Of a stretch of DNA of 64,000 nucleotides, positions 23,383 to 32,047 are shown one piece after another. Both the position numbers and the translations under genes were made by a program. Every line of letters starts with the position of its first letter. The first letter of the stretch is position 1. A model generated the notes under the pieces. The model saw only the letters and a program-made list of their open reading frames with translations, ran no database searches and had not been told where the DNA came from. The stretch is from Hymenobacter actinosclerus (lineage in GTDB: Bacteria; Bacteroidota; Bacteroidia; Cytophagales; Hymenobacteraceae). The stretch covers positions 62,001 through 126,000 of the forward strand of contig NZ_FOHS01000002.1 of assembly GCF_900111515.1 (NCBI RefSeq). The letters run 5' to 3'.

Positions 23383-24303
23383 ATGAAAAACGTACTGCTT
23401 GCCCTACTGCCGCTGGTATTGGCTGCCCCGCTGGCCCAGGCCCAGCGCCGGCTGCCGCTCTACTCGGGCGTCATCCCCAACGCCACGCCCAGCGCCGTGC
23501 AGGAAATCACCGAAAAAGCATCCGACGGCTCCGAGCGGGTGCGGCAGGTGGTGCAGCCCGAGCTGGTGGTGTACCGCGCCCCGCTTGATAAGGCCAACGG
23601 CACGGCCGTCATTATTTGCCCCGGCGGAGGCTACGAGTCACTGTCGATGGGCAAGGAAGGCTACCAGGTGGCCGAGCGGCTCAACGAGCTGGGCGTTACG
23701 GCCTTCGTGCTCAAGTACCGCCTGCCCAACGACGCCGCCCAGCCCGACAAAACCCAGGCCCCCCTGCTCGATGCCCAGCAGGCCGTGCGGCTGGTGCGTC
23801 AGCAGGCCGCCCAGTTCAACGTGCAGCCCACCCGGATTGGCCTGCTGGGCTTTTCGGCTGGCGGGCACCTGGCGGCCTCGGCTGGCACCCACTTCGCCCA
23901 GCCGCTGGGGCCCAATCCAGGCACCACCTCCGTGCGCCCCGATTTTCTGGTGCTCGTTTATCCGGTTATCACTATGGCCGACAGCCTCACCCACGCCGGC
24001 TCGCGCACCCGGCTGCTGGGCGCCACGCCATCGGCCGAGCAGGTGAAGCTGTATTCCGGCGAGTTGCAGGTGTCGGCCCAAACGCCGCCTACCTTTTTGG
24101 TGCACGCCCAGGATGATAAATCGGTGCCGGTACAGAACAGCCTGCTCTTTTACCAGGCATGCCTGCATCACGCCGTGCCCGCCGAAATGCACCTGTATCC
24201 CAAAGGCGGCCACGGTTTCGGCCTGCGCAACGCCACCACCAAAGACGACTGGATGGAGCGCCTGCACAACTGGCTGGACGCCAACGGCTGGCTGACGCGG
24301 TGA
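23383..24303 (+). CDS. Secreted alpha/beta hydrolase (acetyl-esterase type)
   Basis: 306 residues. Signal peptide 1-20 (APLAQAQ). Alpha/beta-hydrolase fold of the BD-FAE/acetyl-xylan esterase kind: oxyanion motif CPGGGYESLS (~75-84), nucleophile elbow GFSAGG (Ser ~157), Asp in HAQDDKSVP (~246) and His in GGHGFG (~279). These enzymes usually de-esterify acylated sugars or polysaccharides in the periplasm or outside. No carbohydrate-active genes are nearby, so the substrate is unknown. Its TGA stop is the first word of a TGAGATGGTGAGTTGG-type repeat. Confidence 0.85.
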   Translation: MKNVLLALLPLVLAAPLAQAQRRLPLYSGVIPNATPSAVQEITEKASDGSERVRQVVQPELVVYRAPLDKANGTAVIICPGGGYESLSMGKEGYQVAERLNELGVTAFVLKYRLPNDAAQPDKTQAPLLDAQQAVRLVRQQAAQFNVQPTRIGLLGFSAGGHLAASAGTHFAQPLGPNPGTTSVRPDFLVLVYPVITMADSLTHAGSRTRLLGATPSAEQVKLYSGELQVSAQTPPTFLVHAQDDKSVPVQNSLLFYQACLHHAVPAEMHLYPKGGHGFGLRNATTKDDWMERLHNWLDANGWLTR

Positions 24304-24334
24304 GATGGTGAGTTGGTGAGATAGTGAGTTGATG
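24301..24334. repeat. TGGTGAGTT simple-word repeat beginning at a stop codon
   Basis: TGAGATGGTGAGTTGGTGAG continues as ATAGTGAGTTGATG. The TGA at 24301-24303 is the stop of the hydrolase gene, and the word set matches 9185-9220. Downstream, 24335-24488 shows no gene. Confidence 0.6.
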
Positions 24335-24488
24335 TTTAGCCGGCGCGGGTGGTGCGGGGGCGGGCGGTAGGGGCCAGGCGCCACCGGAACCCCGGCCGGC
24401 AAGGGCGCGTAGGTTTCAGGAAGGAAAGCACTGGCTGGTTTTGGGCCGGCGCTTTTCCTTTTGACTTTTCCCCCTTTGACTTAAAACC

Positions 24489-24992
24489 ATGAACCCCACC
24501 CAACTCAGCCACGAACTGCGCGAGGGCCAGAGCCCCGACATGACCCGCCGCCGCTGGATAATCGGCCTCTCGCTGGTCGGCGTGGCCGCCGGTCAAATCG
24601 TGAGCCTCTACCAGACCGGCATCATCCACCACCTGCCCGACCCGCCCATCGGCCCCTTCAACTCCGACAAAGTAGACGCCTCCGACTACGCTTACAAGCG
24701 CGTCGACACGCCCGATGCGCTGCCCATGATTGTAACGTATGGCCTCACCGCCGCCCTGGCCGGCGCCGGCGGCCTGAAGCGCGCCACCGACAAGCCCCTG
24801 CTACCCGTGGCCATGGGCGCCAAGGTGCTCTTCGACGTGCTGAACACCGTGAAGCTGGGCCAGGAAGAATGGCAGGAAAACAAAGCCCTGTGCTTCTACT
24901 GCCAGGTCGCCACCGTGGCCTCCTTCGCCTCGCTGGCCCTGGCCGTCCCCGAGGCGCTAAAGGGGCTGAAGAAGCTGCTGGGCAAGGGATAA
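24489..24992 (+). CDS. VKOR-like membrane protein, C-x-x-C only
   Basis: 167 residues with about four hydrophobic segments. The C-terminal part, N-K-A-L-C-F-Y-C-Q-V-A-T-V-A-S-F, resembles the active-site helix of vitamin K epoxide reductase homologues (C-x-x-C in a membrane helix), and the N-terminal W-I-I-G-L-S-L-V-G-V-A-A-G-Q-I-V-S-L-Y-Q resembles their first helix. The loop that normally carries the first cysteine pair has none (FNSDKVDASDYAYK). It may be a truncated or non-catalytic VKOR-fold protein that receives electrons elsewhere. The family call is tentative. Confidence 0.6.
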   Translation: MNPTQLSHELREGQSPDMTRRRWIIGLSLVGVAAGQIVSLYQTGIIHHLPDPPIGPFNSDKVDASDYAYKRVDTPDALPMIVTYGLTAALAGAGGLKRATDKPLLPVAMGAKVLFDVLNTVKLGQEEWQENKALCFYCQVATVASFASLALAVPEALKGLKKLLGKG

Positions 24993-25020
24993 TTGGGGCA
25001 GAAAACGACCTGTCATTCTG

Positions 25021-25049
25021 AAGAACGGTCATTCAGAATGACCGTTCTT
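25021..25049. terminator. Palindrome acting as bidirectional terminator between VKOR-like and MFS genes
   Basis: 14-bp perfect arms (25021-25034 and 25036-25049) around a single central A, with A-rich and T-rich ends. Part of the arm (GTCATTC) overlaps a GTCATTCTGA word at 25012, linking it to the dispersed GTCAT-C-TGAGC family. Confidence 0.65.
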
Positions 25050-25050
25050 T

Positions 25051-25098
25051 ATTCACCCATTCACCCATTCACCCATTCACCCATTCACCCATTCACCG
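25051..25098. repeat. ATTCACCC octamer microsatellite
   Basis: Five perfect ATTCACCC units and a sixth ending CCG occupy 25051-25098, immediately before the stop codon of the MFS gene, whose own last codons contain related ACTCATTCACC sequence. Confidence 0.92.
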
Positions 25099-25100
25099 CC

Positions 25101-26351
25101 TCACTCATTCACCGAGTCGCTCGCCGGCGCCAGGTAGCTGGCCAGGGCGCGGGTGGCCAGGGCCAGGCTGATGAGCGTGAGGCCGGCGGCCAGCAGGAAG
25201 GGCGCGCCGGGGAAATACACCGGGGCCTCGGGGCGGGTGAAGTAGCGGAACAGGCTCGTCATCAGCACCGGCCCCACGATGGAGGTGAGGCTGACCAGGC
25301 TGGTGAGGGCCCCTTGCAGTTCGCCCTGCTCGTTGGCCGGCACCTGCCCCGAAATAATGCCCTGCAAGGCCGGCCCGGCAATACCGCCCAGGCAGTAGGG
25401 CACCAGAAAGGCGAACATCATCCAGCCCTGACTGGCAAACGCGAACAGCACGAAGCCCACCGCGTACAGCAGCATGCCGAAGAAAATAGCCCGCTTGGGC
25501 CCCAGCGCCGGGTTGATGCGCCGGATAAGCACGCCCTGCACCAAGGCCACCAGCAAGCCCACCGTGGCCAGCGAGTAGCCCACCAAATCCTCAGTCCAGC
25601 TGAATTTCTCGATAACGTAGTAGGTCCAGGTGGTTTGGGTGGCGTGGGCGGCCACGTAGATGCAGAGCAGCGAGGCCACCAGCCCCAGAATAACGGGGTA
25701 GCGGGCCAGCAGCCGTAGGCTGCCCACGGGGTTGGCCCGGCTCCAGGCAAAGGGCCGCCGCCGCTCCACGGGCAACGACTCGGGCAGCACGAAGTAGCCG
25801 TACACCACATTGAGCAGCGTGAGGCCCGCGGCGGCCAGAAACGGCAGCTGGTGGCTGTACTTGCCCAGCACCCCGCCCAGCAGCGGCCCCACAATGAACC
25901 CCAACCCGAAGGCCGCCCCAATCAGCCCGAAGTTCTGGGCCCGCTTTTCGGGCGTCGATACATCGGCAATGTAAGCCGAGGCCGTGGTGACGCTGGCCCC
26001 GGTGATGCCCGCCACGGCCCGGCCCACAAACAGCCAGCCGATGGTGGGCGCAAAGGCCAGAAACAGGTAATCGATGCCGAAGCCGAGCAGCGAAAACAGC
26101 AGCACCGGCCGCCGCCCAAACTGGTCGGAGAGGTTGCCCAGCACGGGCGAAAACAGGAACTGCATGGCCGCGTAGGCAAACACCAGCCAGCCGCCCACCT
26201 GCGCCGCCTCGCTCACCGAGCCGCCCGTCAGGTGCTGAATGAGCTTCGGAATGACGGGGATGATGATGCCGATGCCCGTCACGTCGAGCAGCAGGGTGAT
26301 GAAAATGAAGGTGAGGGCCGAACGGGGCGCGGGCGTAGCAGTGGGTTCCAT
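25101..26351 (-). CDS. MFS transporter, TCR/Tet subfamily
   Basis: 416 residues, 12 membrane spans, of the drug:H+ antiporter family that includes TetA. Diagnostic motifs: [13 protein letters not shown] in helix 1, motif [15 protein letters not shown] between helices 2 and 3 (~73-86), [10 protein letters not shown] in helix 4, and motif C-like [12 protein letters not shown] in helix 5. Its substrate may be tetracycline-like but is not predictable from sequence. No regulator is adjacent. Start ATG 26351 gives [15 protein letters not shown]. Confidence 0.9.
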   Translation of the reverse strand: MEPTATPAPRSALTFIFITLLLDVTGIGIIIPVIPKLIQHLTGGSVSEAAQVGGWLVFAYAAMQFLFSPVLGNLSDQFGRRPVLLFSLLGFGIDYLFLAFAPTIGWLFVGRAVAGITGASVTTASAYIADVSTPEKRAQNFGLIGAAFGLGFIVGPLLGGVLGKYSHQLPFLAAAGLTLLNVVYGYFVLPESLPVERRRPFAWSRANPVGSLRLLARYPVILGLVASLLCIYVAAHATQTTWTYYVIEKFSWTEDLVGYSLATVGLLVALVQGVLIRRINPALGPKRAIFFGMLLYAVGFVLFAFASQGWMMFAFLVPYCLGGIAGPALQGIISGQVPANEQGELQGALTSLVSLTSIVGPVLMTSLFRYFTRPEAPVYFPGAPFLLAAGLTLISLALATRALASYLAPASDSVNE

Positions 26352-26508
26352 GGGGCAGCGGGCAAGCGGGCCGCAAAGCTACAAGGTTAGCGGCCCGCTT
26401 GCCCGGCGCCAATGAATCGGAGGAATATCGAAAGATTCAGGTTTTTCTTCGTTCTTCGCGCCGCCGTTGATGGTACATTTCTACGCAACCATTGCCTAAA
26501 ACCAGTAC

Positions 26509-27159
26509 ATGCTGTTTTTCTACGGAACCGGCTCCTCCCGCCTGCTTACTGCGCCCCTGCTCACTACCAGCTGCACGCACTGCGGCACCACGGGCCAGCT
26601 CAGCGCCACCGTTTTCTCCCGCTACGCCAGCCTGTTCTGGACCCCGATTTTTCCGTTCAGCAAACTAAGCGTCACCGTTTGCGGCCATTGCCAGCAGACG
26701 ATTGCCAGGCTCAAGCAGATGCCCGAAGGCTACCGCCCGCCGGTGCAGCAGCTGCAGCAGCAGGCGCGCTACCCCATCAGCAATTTCGCGGTGCTCATTC
26801 TGTTTGGCCTGGCGCTGGCCTTCATTTTCGGCGTCGGCTGGTTTAGCGACCCCACGCCAGCTACCGCCCTATCAGCCGCCGAGCAGCCGGTAGTGGAAAC
26901 CGACGTAATGGAAGGGGCCCGCTACAAAACCATTGGCATGACGGATGAGGACACCTACGCGCTAGCCGAAGTCACCCGCCTCACGGCCGATACCGTGTAC
27001 TTCAAAACCACCGGCCTGCTGCGTAGCCCACTCACGGCGGCCAGCGCCACGGTGGCGCTGCGCGATTCCGTCCCTGCCGGGGTGCCCATCAGCAAATACC
27101 CCCGCAACCTGTGGCACTTTCTGGTGCAGGGCGAAGGCCGGTTTCGGCGTATCAATTAA
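26509..27159 (+). CDS. Membrane protein with N-terminal zinc-ribbon-like cysteines
   Basis: 216 residues. Two cysteine pairs, C-T-H-C-G (~22-26) and C-G-H-C-Q (~58-62), suggest a zinc ribbon; a predicted transmembrane helix follows at about 92-111 (AVLILFGLALAFIFGVGWF), then a ~100-residue C-terminal domain with no recognised motif. The topology suggests a cytoplasmic zinc ribbon and periplasmic C-terminus (inference). Function unknown. It diverges from the MFS gene and is followed by the M48 peptidase 44 bases downstream, so the two may be cotranscribed. Confidence 0.7.
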   Translation: MLFFYGTGSSRLLTAPLLTTSCTHCGTTGQLSATVFSRYASLFWTPIFPFSKLSVTVCGHCQQTIARLKQMPEGYRPPVQQLQQQARYPISNFAVLILFGLALAFIFGVGWFSDPTPATALSAAEQPVVETDVMEGARYKTIGMTDEDTYALAEVTRLTADTVYFKTTGLLRSPLTAASATVALRDSVPAGVPISKYPRNLWHFLVQGEGRFRRIN

Positions 27160-27203
27160 ACGTTTTCCTTCCATTCAATTCTTTTACCCCTTTCCCTTTC
27201 TGT

Positions 27204-27998
27204 ATGCGAACCTGTTTACCCAAACTGCTGCTGGCCTCCGGCCTGCTGCTCGGCACCGGCCTTAGTGCCCAGGCCCAGCTCAAGCTCAACACCAAAACCA
27301 TTGGCGCGGGCCTGAAAGCCGCCAAAGCTGCCACCGTTTCCGATGCCGAGGTAATCGAGCACACCAGGGAGTACGTGAAGTGGAGCGACGAAAACAACCC
27401 CGTTGCGCCCGCCAACTCGCCCTACGCCCAGCGCCTGAAGAAAATCGTGGCCGGCCTCGATACCTACGACGGCATGAGCATGAACTACAAGGTGTATCTG
27501 GTGAAGGACGTGAATGCCTTTGCCTGCGCCGATGGCAGCGTGCGGGTGTTTGCCGGCCTCATGGACCTGATGAGCGACCAGGAAATTCTGGGCGTCATCG
27601 GCCACGAAATCGGCCACGTGAAGCACAAGGATTCCAAGGACGCCATGCGCACGGCCCTGATGGCCTCGGCCCTCAAGGAAGGCGCCAGCTCGCAGGGCGG
27701 CGCCGCCGGCGCCCTGAGCGACTCCCAGCTCGGCGACCTGGGCCAGGCCATTGCCAACGCCTCGTTTTCGCGCGCCCAGGAAAGCAGCGCCGACGCCTAC
27801 GGCTACGACCTGCTCAAGGCTCAAAAAGTGAATCCCTGGTACATGGCCACCGCTTTCGGCAAGCTCAACGACCTCTCGGGCGGCGCCAAAGCCAGCAAAG
27901 GTGCCCAGCTCTTTTCCTCGCACCCCGACAGCGAGAAGCGCATGACCATCGTGATGGAGAAGGCCCAGAAAGACGGTTTCGCCAAGCCAACGAAGTAA
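27204..27998 (+). CDS. Periplasmic M48-family metallopeptidase
   Basis: 264 residues. Signal peptide 1-24 (GLSAQAQ). Zinc protease motif H-E-I-G-H (His134, Glu135, His138) and the downstream third-ligand region R-A-Q-E-S-S-A-D-A-Y-G (Glu ~194), plus the conserved N-A-F-A-C-A-D-G-S-V-R-V-F-A-G-L-M. This is the YggG/LoiP (BepA-related) type, which degrades misfolded or damaged envelope proteins. It is shorter than BepA and lacks its TPR domain. The ATG at 27204 is chosen because it opens the signal peptide. Confidence 0.92.
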   Translation: MRTCLPKLLLASGLLLGTGLSAQAQLKLNTKTIGAGLKAAKAATVSDAEVIEHTREYVKWSDENNPVAPANSPYAQRLKKIVAGLDTYDGMSMNYKVYLVKDVNAFACADGSVRVFAGLMDLMSDQEILGVIGHEIGHVKHKDSKDAMRTALMASALKEGASSQGGAAGALSDSQLGDLGQAIANASFSRAQESSADAYGYDLLKAQKVNPWYMATAFGKLNDLSGGAKASKGAQLFSSHPDSEKRMTIVMEKAQKDGFAKPTK

Positions 27999-28016
27999 GC
28001 TGATAACGTAAGGTAC

Positions 28017-28121
28017 TGTCATCCTGAGCTTGCGAAGGACCTATACAGAAGGCATAGTTTGATGTTAGCCTCCGTATAGGTCCTTCGTCCTCGCTTGATG
28101 CGCGACATGCTCAGGATGACA
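28017..28121. repeat. GTCATCCTGAGC-family inverted repeat after the M48 gene
   Basis: The left arm (28017-28046, containing CATCCTGAGC and GAAGGACCTATAC) is matched on the right by GTATAGGTCCTTCG and GCTCAGGATGACA with an extra ~20-base insertion. It lies between two convergent genes and belongs to the same family as 33812-33916 and 44092-44199. Confidence 0.85.
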
Positions 28122-28152
28122 TACTTCTTCCTTCCATTCTTACCGCATCCCC

Positions 28153-31100
28153 TCATTCCCCCACAATCCACTCCACCACTTCCCGGCTGTCGAAGTAGTA
28201 CAGCACGCAGCGCACCTGTTCGTAGCCCAGCTGCCGGAACAGGGCGGCGTACTGCTGCAACGGCACACGGTGGCGGTATTCGGCGGGTGGCAGCTTGAAG
28301 TCGAGCAGCGTGACGCGGCGGCCCGTGCCGCTGCCCCCCGACTCGAACACGATGCGGTCGGGCTTGTAGTCCTGCTTGCGGGTGCCGCCCACCAGAATCT
28401 CGCGCTCGGTTTCGGCCGCTACCTGGGGGCTAAAATAGTGGGCCAGCCGCGCATCGTCGGTTACCTCGCGCAATTTGGCCAGCAGCGCGGGCCGCTCCTG
28501 GAGGCTGATGAGGCCCTCAGCGGCCAGCTGCGAGGCCACGCGCTCCACGTCGGCGGCCTGTTTCACGCGGCGCAAGGCGTAGTGCAGGCGGCGGTTCCAC
28601 TCGCGCTGCTCCTGTTGCTCATCGAAATCGAACACCGTGTTGGCGTGCCGCCGCAGCTTCAGCCGCTTCTCCCAGGGCGTGCTGGTCAGGTTGGTTAACT
28701 GGAGTTCGTTGTTCGTGTTCGGTTCTTCGTTTTTCGGCGCCGGCTTCTGGCCGTTTGATTCGCCCGACGAAGAGCTATCAGCTAACAACTCTAAGCTATC
28801 AGCTGAAGAAGCTAAAACGTACGCCATCTGCTCGTCGTCCCACTGATTGGTGCTTACGAGGTAGCGGTACAGCAGTTCGGCCACCGTGCCGGCGGTTTTT
28901 TCGGGGGCATTTTCGCCGTCGTCTTTGCCGCTGGCTTTGGCGGGCCGGGGCTTTTTGCTGATGACGTAGAGGCGGTGGCGGGGGCGGGTGAAGGCCACGT
29001 AGAGCATGTTCAGGCCTTCCAGAAAGGTCTTTTCCAGCTCCTCGGTGTACTGCGCGGCCAGGGGCGTGAGCAGCAAATCCTGCTTCTGGCTGAGCACGGC
29101 CACGCCGGGCATCTCGGCCACCGGGCGGTCGGCCACCGCGGGCAGCCGGCCCCAGAGCAGCGTGCCCATAAACGGCCGCAAGCTCCAGTCGGCAAACGGC
29201 ACAATCACCACCCCGTAGGCCAGGCCCTTAGCCTTGTGCACCGTTGTGATGGTGAGGGCGTCGCGGCCGGCGGGGGCGTTGATGCTCAGGCTGCTCTTCT
29301 TCTGGTCCCAGTAGGCCAGGAAGTTGTTGAGGTTGTTGCCGTAGCGCAGGCTGTATTCGAGGGTCAAATCCAGAAACCGGAACAGGTACTCGCGCTCCGC
29401 CGCCCGCTCCAGCAGCTTGAACAGGCCCAGCAGCCGCTCGGTCAGCTCGTAGAGGCCCAGGTTGCCGGTTTCCTGCTCCTTCAGGTCGTAGCCCAGGGCC
29501 CGCAGCTCATCAAAAAACGGCTCGGCCGACTTATCATTGGCCAGCTCGGCCCAGCGCCGGGCCCGGTCGGGGGTGGGGGCGTGGCCCCGCACCACGCGGT
29601 CGACCAGTAGCAGAGCTTCGGCCCGGGCCAGCGTGTCGGCGGGCCGGTTGAGCACCCGGAACACCGCCACCAGCAGGTTCACGACCTCCGCGAATTCCAG
29701 GGACAAGGAGTCGGCCGAGATAATGTCGTAGCCCCGTTCTTTCAGGAACTTGGCGGTGCGGCGGCTGTTGCCGCGGGTGCGGCAGAGCACGGCAATGTCC
29801 TGGAGCCGGTAGCCGTCGGCCAGCGCCTGCTGCACCAGTTGCAGCGTGAGGTAGAGCGTGCTTTCGTCGTAATCCAACGTCTGGCCCACCAGGTAGCCGG
29901 GCAGCAGCTCGGGCGTGAAGGTGCCGGCCGTGGCATCGTAGCGGGTGGCGGGCGCGTCGTCGTCGGTAAACAGCAGCTCCACGTGGGCCGCGCGGCCCTC
30001 GCCGCCGGGCGGACTTTGCTGGGTGAAGTCGGCATCGAACAGCGCCTGCACCAGCGGCAGGGCGCCGTGGGTGGCGCTTACGTGGCCGAAAAAGGCGTTG
30101 TTGAACTCGATGATGCCCCGGCCCGAGCGGTAGTTCACGTTCAGGTTGCGGGGCTCCAGGGCCTGGTCGACGGTCTGGTAGCGGTCGGCCAGGCGCTGGC
30201 GGGTTTCGGGGTCGGGCACCCGGTCGTAGAGGTGACGGGTTTCGTTTTTATACAGGCGCAGAATCTGCTCCATCTCGCCGCCCCGCCAGCGGTAGATGGC
30301 CTGCTTGGCGTCGCCCACGGCCAGGTTGAGGTGGCCGCTGCCCAGGGCGTTTTCCACCAGCGGCAGCAGGTTGTTCCACTGCAACACCGAGGTGTCCTGA
30401 AACTCGTCAATCAGCAGGTGCTGGTACCGGTCGCCCAGCCGCTCGTACAGGAATGGTACCGGCTCGTGCAGCACAATCTGGGCAATGCGGCGGTTGAACT
30501 CGGCAATCAGCACCACGCCCCGGTCGCGGCTAAGCTGCTCCACGGCCTTGCTCAGCTCGCTCAGCAAGCTCACCTGAAACACGTAGGGCAGCATGCCGGT
30601 GGCCAGCAGGTAGCTGGGCAGCAGCCGGGCCCGCAGCTGCTGGAGTTGCGTAAACACCTCGGCCAGCGTTGGGGCCACAGCCGCTACGTCGGCTTCGCGG
30701 CCCTGCTTTTTAGCGGCGGCGCTGCCCCATTTATCGGTTTCTATGGTTTTGAGGGCGGTAGCCGTGGGGAAGTTGGCCTCTTTGGCGGGGGCCTCCAGCC
30801 AGCGGTGCCAGTTCTGGAAATGCCCGTAGATGCCGTTGGCCCCGCTGGCCAGATGCTCGGCTGCCAGCCCGGCCTCTGCCAGCGTTTCGAGGGCTACGGC
30901 GGCGGTTTGCCGCACCAGGGCCTCAATTTCCTGCTGCCGGGCCCGCAACCCCTCGTGCAGCCGCCGGTAGTCGGCCAGGCTCAGTGCCTGCAACTGCTGC
31001 ATGGCCTCGTGCACCGGCTCGCTCAGCAAAAACTGCCCGAACTCGACCAGCTCCTCCGGCAAATTGTTCCAGCTCTTGCCCTCCTCGGCCTTGTTGAGGG

Positions 31101-31656
31101 CGAAATCGGAAATCGTGCGCGACAGCAAATCCGCATTCGGGTCGCGGTTTACTCTATCCAGCACCAGCGCTACCGCCCCTTGCAGCACCAGGGCACTATC
31201 CAGCTCCACCTCAAACGTGGCCGGCAGCCCCAGCTCGCGGGTAAAGGCCGTTACAATACGCTGCACGAACGAGTCGATGGTGCTCACGGCGAAATCGGCG
31301 TAGTGGTAGAGCGCCAGCCGGAACGTGGCCGCCGCCCGCTCGCGCAGCACCCGCTCGCGCTCCGCGGCCGTTTCGAGGTGGGCCAGCGGCCCCTCGGCGG
31401 CCAGCTCGCGGGCAATATCGGCCAGCAGCGGGTCGGTCTGGCCCTCGGGCAGGCGCGCGAACCGCCGCAGCGCCCCCAGAATCCGCTGCTTCATCTCGCC
31501 CGCCGCGTCGTTGGTGAACGTGATGGCCAGAATGCTCTTGAAGTAGCCCGCCTCCTCCGAGCCCAGCGCCAGCTTCAGGTATTCCTTGGTGAGCTGGTAG
31601 GTTTTGCCGGAGCCGGCCGAGGAGGAGTAGATGCGGAAGGTGGGCTGGGAGGGCAT
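28153..31656 (-). CDS. AddA-like UvrD/REP helicase-nuclease
   Basis: 1167 residues. Superfamily 1A helicase motifs in order: I SSSAGSGKTYQLT (~10-22), II LLIDEFQDTS (~410), IV VNYRSGRGIIEFNN, V TVHKAKGLAYGVVIVPF and VI LYVAFTRPRHRLYVIS (~880). A C-terminal RecB-type nuclease domain reads KPDRIVFESG, then VTLLDFKL and LQQYAALFRQLGY. It is the ATP-driven translocase that, with the AddB-like protein, should resect double-strand breaks for RecA loading. The ATG at 31656 begins MPSQPTFRIYSSSAG, placing motif I at the N-terminus as in AddA; the upstream extension lies in a repeat and is not used. Confidence 0.92.
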   Translation of the reverse strand: MPSQPTFRIYSSSAGSGKTYQLTKEYLKLALGSEEAGYFKSILAITFTNDAAGEMKQRILGALRRFARLPEGQTDPLLADIARELAAEGPLAHLETAAERERVLRERAAATFRLALYHYADFAVSTIDSFVQRIVTAFTRELGLPATFEVELDSALVLQGAVALVLDRVNRDPNADLLSRTISDFALNKAEEGKSWNNLPEELVEFGQFLLSEPVHEAMQQLQALSLADYRRLHEGLRARQQEIEALVRQTAAVALETLAEAGLAAEHLASGANGIYGHFQNWHRWLEAPAKEANFPTATALKTIETDKWGSAAAKKQGREADVAAVAPTLAEVFTQLQQLRARLLPSYLLATGMLPYVFQVSLLSELSKAVEQLSRDRGVVLIAEFNRRIAQIVLHEPVPFLYERLGDRYQHLLIDEFQDTSVLQWNNLLPLVENALGSGHLNLAVGDAKQAIYRWRGGEMEQILRLYKNETRHLYDRVPDPETRQRLADRYQTVDQALEPRNLNVNYRSGRGIIEFNNAFFGHVSATHGALPLVQALFDADFTQQSPPGGEGRAAHVELLFTDDDAPATRYDATAGTFTPELLPGYLVGQTLDYDESTLYLTLQLVQQALADGYRLQDIAVLCRTRGNSRRTAKFLKERGYDIISADSLSLEFAEVVNLLVAVFRVLNRPADTLARAEALLLVDRVVRGHAPTPDRARRWAELANDKSAEPFFDELRALGYDLKEQETGNLGLYELTERLLGLFKLLERAAEREYLFRFLDLTLEYSLRYGNNLNNFLAYWDQKKSSLSINAPAGRDALTITTVHKAKGLAYGVVIVPFADWSLRPFMGTLLWGRLPAVADRPVAEMPGVAVLSQKQDLLLTPLAAQYTEELEKTFLEGLNMLYVAFTRPRHRLYVISKKPRPAKASGKDDGENAPEKTAGTVAELLYRYLVSTNQWDDEQMAYVLASSADSLELLADSSSSGESNGQKPAPKNEEPNTNNELQLTNLTSTPWEKRLKLRRHANTVFDFDEQQEQREWNRRLHYALRRVKQAADVERVASQLAAEGLISLQERPALLAKLREVTDDARLAHYFSPQVAAETEREILVGGTRKQDYKPDRIVFESGGSGTGRRVTLLDFKLPPAEYRHRVPLQQYAALFRQLGYEQVRCVLYYFDSREVVEWIVGE

Positions 31657-31732
31657 GGGAGCAGCGATACGGTAGCTCTGCAAAGGTCGAATTAATCCCT
31701 CTACCAATCGGGCAAATAGCGCAAATTTCGAG

Positions 31733-31854
31733 TTCAGGTACCGGGTGTAAAGACGCAACAGCTGGCGTCTCGTCGTTGCTGACGTTGTGCTACTGAGCCG
31801 CTCACCGACGAGACGCCAACTAGTGCGTCTCGACACCCGGTACCGCAACCTGAA
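31733..31854. repeat. 122-bp palindromic element with GAGACGC words
   Basis: Outer arms share TTCAGGTACCGGGTGT (31733-31748) with its complement ending at 31854 (imperfect by a small insertion). Inner arms contain GGCGTCTCGTCG and CGACGAGACGCC; additional AGACGC/GCGTCTC copies lie between. It resembles dispersed GAGACGC-type palindromes. No coding function seen. Confidence 0.85.
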
Positions 31855-32047
31855 CATTGCTGTAAGCGCGTCGGCGAAGGCGTGCCGGCTGAGCGGGACA
31901 GCGCGTTTTTTGCCGCTTGGCACAACTACCCGGCCGGCGCTGGCGGGGCGTCGGCCGGCTCGGGGCCAAACAAAGCGGCCGGCCAGGTGGTCTTAGAACC
32001 GGGCCGCGCAGTTGCGGTTTCCCCTTTCACTTGCCAACAACAGCCTT
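31855..32047. other. Gene-free stretch upstream of the F420-reductase-like gene
   Basis: Together with the element before it, this makes about 390 bases without a gene. It is GC-rich in the middle and CT-rich just before the ATG at 32048. I see no clear -7 box, hairpin with T-run, or supported small gene. Confidence 0.4.

Noticed and set aside
29839..31695. A ~620-codon open frame opposite the AddA-like gene
   Set aside because: The same effect of high GC; the opposite strand encodes helicase motifs I to VI.
31657..31923. 89-residue N-terminal extension of the AddA-like helicase
   Set aside because: It is coded by the GAGACGC palindrome and precedes Walker A, which belongs at the N-terminus.
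31787..32047. Short plus-strand open frames over the GAGACGC palindrome and downstream
   Set aside because: They consist mainly of repeat sequence and lack a convincing start or conserved motif.
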